Positions 59,782 to 64,000 of a stretch of DNA of 64,000 nucleotides are shown here, piece after piece. The DNA comes from Candidatus Nitrosotalea sp. TS (lineage in GTDB: Archaea > Thermoproteota > Nitrososphaeria > Nitrososphaerales > Nitrosopumilaceae): positions 1 to 64,000 of the forward strand of contig NZ_RCMB01000007.1 in assembly GCF_011319465.1 (NCBI RefSeq). The letters are read 5' to 3'. A program made the position numbers and the translations under genes. The notes beneath the pieces were generated by a model that had not been told where the DNA came from, searched no databases, and saw only the letters and a list, made by a program, of their open reading frames with translations. Every line of letters begins with the position of its first letter. The first letter of the stretch is position 1.

Positions 59782-60321
59782 TCAGCTTTTAGAATACATT
59801 CCCATCAGCTCAGTCTTGTCTATGACATGTCCATTCATGGCCTGTTCCAGATCACTTCTTGTCGAATTCTGATCAAGATCAAGCAAAGTATCCAAGGCAT
59901 AGAGTGTAAAGAAATACCGGTGTGTGCCAGACGGAGGACATGGTGCTTTGTAGCCATGCGTTCCAGCGCTTGTAACCCCTTGAGGAAATATCATCTCTTC
60001 ACCTGGAGAAAATGAGGCCTCATTAGTAGAAATGTTCCACATTACCCAATGCGTAAATGGTCCCTTTGGCGCATCAACATCGACAACAGTTAGTGCAAGG
60101 CTTTTTGCAGTTTGTGGAACACCAGATATTTCAAGTGGTGGCGAGATACTGTTGCCGTCACACGTATATTGTGATGGAATTGTTCCACTGTTTTCAAATG
60201 CAGAACTTGACAATACAAAAGACGAATTGTGTCCAGTTTGGAAAACATTTTCCTGTATGAGTATAGTAGATATTGTAAAAATGATGGCAGAGACAAGTGT
60301 CAGATAAATCCAAGATCGCAT
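59782..60321 (-). CDS. YbhB/PEBP-family protein, exported
   Basis: 179 residues. An N-terminal helix (IYLTLVSAIIFTISTILI) precedes the Raf-kinase-inhibitor-like domain: SQYTCDGNSISPPLEISGVP, TVVDVDAPKGPFTHWVMWNI and KAPCPPSGTHRYFFTLYALD. The fold binds small anionic ligands; role unknown in archaea. Next upstream gene is the divergent radical SAM gene. Confidence 0.9.
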   Translation of the reverse strand: MRSWIYLTLVSAIIFTISTILIQENVFQTGHNSSFVLSSSAFENSGTIPSQYTCDGNSISPPLEISGVPQTAKSLALTVVDVDAPKGPFTHWVMWNISTNEASFSPGEEMIFPQGVTSAGTHGYKAPCPPSGTHRYFFTLYALDTLLDLDQNSTRSDLEQAMNGHVIDKTELMGMYSKS

Positions 60322-60427
60322 GTGAACGCTAGGCTCTGCTTTTAAATAAATTAACTCAAAAAAACCCTTTTTAAAAACAGGTCATGTGATTACAAGATTT
60401 TAATAGATTTAGAATAGAACCAGAACT

Positions 60428-61500
60428 GTGGTAGTAGACGTAGTTAGGACAATCAACAGAGTGGGCAAGTGGTCTTTGAATAGAGCGGTAGGAAGAAGGA
60501 GGCCCATAATTGCAGTTTTTAGTCTTACCCATTATTGTAATTATTACTGTCCCATGTGTCCATTTGGGGATTCAGACAAGCAAGGCCAGATAAAACTTGC
60601 AAGCAAAAACGACCTAACAACTGATCAATGGAAGCAGATTTTTGACAAAGTTGCACAATATTGCATTTGGTCCATAATAGAGGGAGGAGAAGCCTACAAG
60701 CAGGCCGGATTTCATGGAGCTTCGTGCGGTATGTGTACGGCCTCAAATTGCCAATTACATTGATTACAAACTGTTCATTGTTGCATACAATTGATCTTGA
60801 TGAGCTGAAAAACTACATCCAGTTTATCACATGCAGCATAGATTCTGTGTTTGAGGAATCCTACTGCAAAGTTCGCGGAGTTACGCCGCAGATGTATCAG
60901 CGCGTAATGCAAAACTTGCAATTGTTGACAGATCACAAGGTTCCACATTATTTTAATTCGGTCATAACCAAGTTTAACACAAAAGAATTCATTGACAAGT
61001 CATATTTTAAGAGGGCAAAAGAGCTCGGTGTCAGTTCAGTTTCTCTTACATTTGTAGAAGACAGATCAGATGTGGATTATTCCTTGCTTCCCGACAGGGA
61101 GACCATTGTGAAGGTTTGCCAGAGTGTACTAGAACACATACACAGTAAAGAAGACCCTCAAGTGATGATACCTCCACAGTACTTTGAGCAGATAATCGAG
61201 CATGGACGCGGAGTATATGACGAGTGCGGAGTCTGGAAAAGCATCTTTGTAAACGGAAATGGCACAGTCATGGTGCCATGTTGGAAGTATAGCAAACCTG
61301 AGAACACATACAACCTGCTTGAAAAGAGCGTGGATGAAATATGGAGCGCACCACAGTGGGAGATTGCAAAGACATGTCATGACTGTGAAGTGTTGGGATG
61401 CATATGGTATTCTTCCCAGCCTGTAACTACTTTTGCCCAAAACTATATGCGAGGACTATCCAAGATGATCAACCAGCGCGTCCCAGATGTACAAGTCTAG
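60428..61500 (+). CDS. Radical SAM protein with SPASM-like C-terminus (frame-broken)
   Basis: The cluster motif C-x3-C-x2-C is HYCNYYCPMCPFGDSD. The GGE motif is IIEGGE, just before a break near 60690-60725; reading resumes RYVYGLKLPITLITNCSLL. C-terminal cysteines (CGVWKS, VPCWKY, CHDCEVLGCIW) suggest a second cluster of SPASM/twitch type. About 355 residues joined. Such enzymes modify peptides or lipids or sugars; substrate unknown. It meets the methyltransferase gene tail to tail with no gap. Confidence 0.87.
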
Positions 61501-62370
61501 TTATTTTTTCGCAACAATCAGATCTACTTTATAGTTAAGATTCAGTCTTGAATTTACATTTAATTTCCATGGAATAAAACTAGGGCGATTTGTTCTCTGA
61601 ATTAATCTAAATCCTGCATTCCTCAAGTGCAGCCTTAACTCTTCTGGGCCTGTTTTTGATTTTACCGAATCTTTTCCTCGTTCAAAATCATATGGGTCAG
61701 ACAATACGAGAAACTTTCTAGTCTGACGCGAAACAGTGCGCAAAAGCTCTGTCGGTTCAACAATATCAAGCAAGTTTAAGGCAATTACCAGATCAAACTT
61801 TCTATTCCCAAAAGGGGCGTTCAGCGAGTCAGCCACCACAAAATCAGAATTTTTCCTCTGATTCTTCTTTGCTTCCAGGATTCCGTAAAATGATTTATCG
61901 ATTCCAAGTACATGCAAGTTTTGTTTTGCAGATTCTCGTGTTACATGTCCTATTGAACACCCATGTTCCAACACCAAATCACATCTAGGCAGTTTTTGAA
62001 GTAAATCTTTAACATGAGCGTAAAATTTTGAGCCCGTACTACGTTTGTAAATCCCACTCCAATTTCTTTCAAGATTTGAAGTATCCTTTGATGTGGGAGA
62101 TATTTTTCCAAGGGCAGACTTTACAAATGACTTCATCTTTTGAGACTTTGCCATTAGCATCAGCTGTCCTCCCAAAGTCATCCGAATTGATAAGTATGAC
62201 GAAAAATTGTCCAACATGAAAGGTATTGATGATATCACTGGATAACTGTGACCGCATTTTACACAGTTGAGAAATCCCTCCTGCAGCTCATCATCAGATA
62301 TCAGTGGTTCAGTTGATAGATCAGACTTGCAATTTATGCAACGCAAATATTTGGCAGTAAAGTCAAACAA
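61501..62370 (-). CDS. SAM-dependent methyltransferase with N-terminal zinc ribbon
   Basis: 289 residues. The first 50 form a Trm112-like ribbon (YLRCINCKSDL, LNCVKCGHSYPVISSIPFML). The Rossmann SAM site is LVLEHGCSIGHVTRESAK, with VLGIDKS and DSLNAPFGNRKFDLVIALNL further on. Probably modifies a small molecule or lipid. Preceded on the same strand by a regulator gene (40-base gap). Confidence 0.85.
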   Translation of the reverse strand: MFDFTAKYLRCINCKSDLSTEPLISDDELQEGFLNCVKCGHSYPVISSIPFMLDNFSSYLSIRMTLGGQLMLMAKSQKMKSFVKSALGKISPTSKDTSNLERNWSGIYKRSTGSKFYAHVKDLLQKLPRCDLVLEHGCSIGHVTRESAKQNLHVLGIDKSFYGILEAKKNQRKNSDFVVADSLNAPFGNRKFDLVIALNLLDIVEPTELLRTVSRQTRKFLVLSDPYDFERGKDSVKSKTGPEELRLHLRNAGFRLIQRTNRPSFIPWKLNVNSRLNLNYKVDLIVAKK

Positions 62371-62409
62371 TGATATTTCAGAATATGTTACAGATTAAAT
62401 TTATACTGT

Positions 62410-63211
62410 TTACTCTTGAATTTTGCTTTCCTGAAACAAGTCAGAGTTATACCAGCAATATCTGAAATAATCCAAGCACCATTCGTGGAACAGAGGATCT
62501 GCACTGTAAAACATCTCACGCATATCGGTGATACCATCCATGGTTGGAAAACCAACACATGCTTCTTTCTCATTTAATACTACAATCACATTTGTACCGG
62601 CTCTCATTTTTCGCTCAACCAGACCTTTGTCAAGTAAAGATTTCATACCTAATTTTTTGAGCAGGTCACGTCTGCCTTTTGGAACTATGACAGATTCTGA
62701 AAAGATGTAATGTAGTTTTATTCCCTGTTTTACTTTGATCAAAAGCGGCTCTATTAGATCAAGTGGCACTTCGGTAAAAATCTCATAAACAAATTCATCT
62801 GCATTTTTATAAATTGACTTCCACTGCTCTAGTACCTTGACAAATCCTTTAACCTGTTGTCCGCCTGCAAGTGCACCTATTCTTTGCATAAACTTCATTG
62901 GAATATCTCCAAAGTCGTGACTTTCAAAATATTTCCTGTTCTTAGAAAGAAATAGCAGTGGACGGAACCTGCGTACATATTGTTTTGCCATAGGTAGTAA
63001 GATCATACATGCCATCACGATCCTTTACAATCAACCCTGCAGATGCAAGCCGCTCAAAATTCCTATGAACTTCCTGAACCGTAGCATGTAGTTCTTTTGC
63101 CATGTTTGAAATCTTGGATTTTTTCTCTAAAAGTTTGAAGATTATGTTCAGGCGTTGTTCGCTTGCAAGTTCAAGAAAGTCATTTGCGGCATTTTCATAT
63201 ATGTCAGCCAC
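62410..63211 (-). CDS. Winged-helix regulator with DUF1724-like (FilR1) domain (frame-broken)
   Basis: N-terminal winged helix, residues about 1-80: EQRLNIIFKLLEKKSKISNM, AKELHATVQEVHRNFERLAS. After a break near 62985 the C-terminal sensing part reads YFESHDFGDIPMKFMQRIGA, GIKLHYIFSESVIVPKGRRD and VVLNEKEACVGFPTMDG. This arrangement occurs in archaeal FilR1-type regulators. It may control the methyltransferase gene downstream and its own promoter. About 265 residues joined. Confidence 0.83.
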
Positions 63212-63400
63212 TGACAGAACTTCATCAAGTTATTTATCTAAATCTTTGCCCTTGTTTTGCTACAGATTATTTCAAAGGCAACAGATCAAAGATCTTTTGT
63301 ATTAGATTTTTATTTTAAAACACTGGAAGATAGCATGTACAAAAAGGCTAGTTAACTTTGTTAAGTAACCCATTAAATCAAAGAAACAAAATTAAGAGTA

Positions 63401-63688
63401 ATGCTTGAGATTGGAGATATTAACGAGGAGATGATGCAAGATCTCTTGTCAGATAAAGCCAACAGGATGATACTAAAATCAATTATGACCGCCCCAAAAT
63501 CTACAACTCAGCTCTGCATAGAATGCGACATACCTACAAGTACAGCATATAGAAAGATGCAGAAACTACTTGACTACAAGGTAATACGTAGAATTGGCAC
63601 CATAAATGAGGCAGGCAAAAGAGAGATACTCTACAGGAGCAATTTTTCAGTTTTGAAGAAAGCTTCTCAATGGGAAGAATTTTGTTAA
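63401..63688 (+). CDS. Small winged-helix transcription regulator
   Basis: 95 residues, almost wholly one ArsR-like winged helix: NRMILKSIMTAPKSTTQLCI, CDIPTSTAYRKMQKLLDYKV, then the wing (IRRIGTINEAGKREILYRS). Two cysteines (LCIECD) sit before the recognition helix and could sense metal or redox, but this is not shown. Divergent from the FilR1-type gene. Confidence 0.8.
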   Translation: MLEIGDINEEMMQDLLSDKANRMILKSIMTAPKSTTQLCIECDIPTSTAYRKMQKLLDYKVIRRIGTINEAGKREILYRSNFSVLKKASQWEEFC

Positions 63689-63719
63689 ACTAAAATAAAG
63701 TGCCGCCTTGGCATACAAT

Positions 63720-64000
63720 ATGATCACTGTTAACTGTAGAGACATCCTTCCCATAAAATCAACACTAGCTGTTTATACTTCTGACCAAGTGGGTGCAGTT
63801 CCTGCGTTAAAATCACGTGAGTTTATGCTTGCCCCAATAGAAGACGAGGAGATCAATGCGGCAAACGTAATCACGGCAATCAAAATGTTCCTTGCGTCAC
63901 TAGGATGTGAAAGACATTTTGCAGTAATACAGAAAAATGATGTAATTTCAGTAGTCGCACTTGATGGATACAAGATAGATGTACCGCCACAAGGTGTCAC
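63720..64000 (+). CDS. Start of an unidentified protein, cut by window end
   Basis: ATG at 63720 opens a frame that stays open to the end: MITVNCRDILPIKSTLAVYT, SREFMLAPIEDEEINAANVI, MFLASLGCERHFAVIQKNDV, SVVALDGYKIDVPPQGV. A mixed alpha-beta domain, no membrane segment. It starts 32 bases after the small regulator, so it may be its operon partner. Family not recognised. Confidence 0.6.
   Translation, partial: MITVNCRDILPIKSTLAVYTSDQVGAVPALKSREFMLAPIEDEEINAANVITAIKMFLASLGCERHFAVIQKNDVISVVALDGYKIDVPPQGV

Noticed and set aside
1-64000. CRISPR array, insertion sequence, integrase or phage genes
   Set aside because: No regularly spaced repeats, cas genes, transposase or integrase motifs were seen on either strand.

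Overview
The window looks like a piece of a Thaumarchaeota (Nitrososphaerota) chromosome, most likely from the Nitrosopumilales. The base composition is AT-rich. Archaeal markers are ribosomal protein S26e, Alba, Nre, deoxyhypusine synthase, pyruvoyl arginine decarboxylase and an archaeal-type CDP-alcohol phosphotransferase. More specific signs are a PEFG-CTERM-anchored plastocyanin, a second large cupredoxin, a thaumarchaeal-type sortase, and TATA boxes about 25 bases upstream of start codons (leaderless transcripts). No ammonia-oxidation gene lies in the window, so genus and lifestyle are inferred only. I see no rRNA, tRNA, CRISPR array or insertion sequence.

Layout. 0.2-6 kb: exported proteins, a type II NADH dehydrogenase-like flavoprotein and a PAS histidine kinase. 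6-16.5 kb: ilvD, the tryptophan operon trpEGDCBA (no trpF in it), pyrG, and NAD kinase with a sugar kinase. 17.5-25.9 kb: S26e, a phosphatidyl/archaetidyl-inositol type synthase, small zinc proteins, PEFG plastocyanin, a DHS-like enzyme, an M3 peptidase, pyruvoyl arginine decarboxylase, peroxiredoxin and pyrophosphatase. 26-33.4 kb: alcohol dehydrogenase, a DhnA-type aldolase, and the branched-chain amino acid operon ilvB-ilvN-leuA-leuB with a possible leader ORF. 33.4-48.5 kb: aspS, a NusA-like KH protein, PiT phosphate transporter with its DUF47 partner, two oligopeptide ABC ATPases flanking a repeat protein, SMC, inositol-phosphate synthase, deoxyhypusine synthase, an acetyltransferase and cysS. 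48.5-64 kb: PAC2 protein, LysE exporter, Alba, DNA polymerase IV, an HExxH protein overlapping a sortase, Nre repair protein, a SelB-like pseudo-GTPase, fluoride channel with DUF190, cupredoxin, PEBP, radical SAM protein, methyltransferase and regulators.

How the genes fit together. Amino acid synthesis (Trp, Val/Ile/Leu) dominates. Arginine decarboxylase and two DHS-family proteins point to polyamine/hypusine metabolism. Inositol-1-phosphate synthase and the CDP-alcohol phosphotransferase can together supply inositol phospholipid heads. The sortase and the PEFG plastocyanin are a plausible enzyme-substrate pair.

A caution for every reader: about 26 genes, including essential ones (aspS, smc, trpE, ilvB), are broken by single-base frame changes while the protein stays conserved across the break. 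This is best explained by uncorrected indel errors in the sequence, not by gene decay. I give such genes as one span with approximate break positions.
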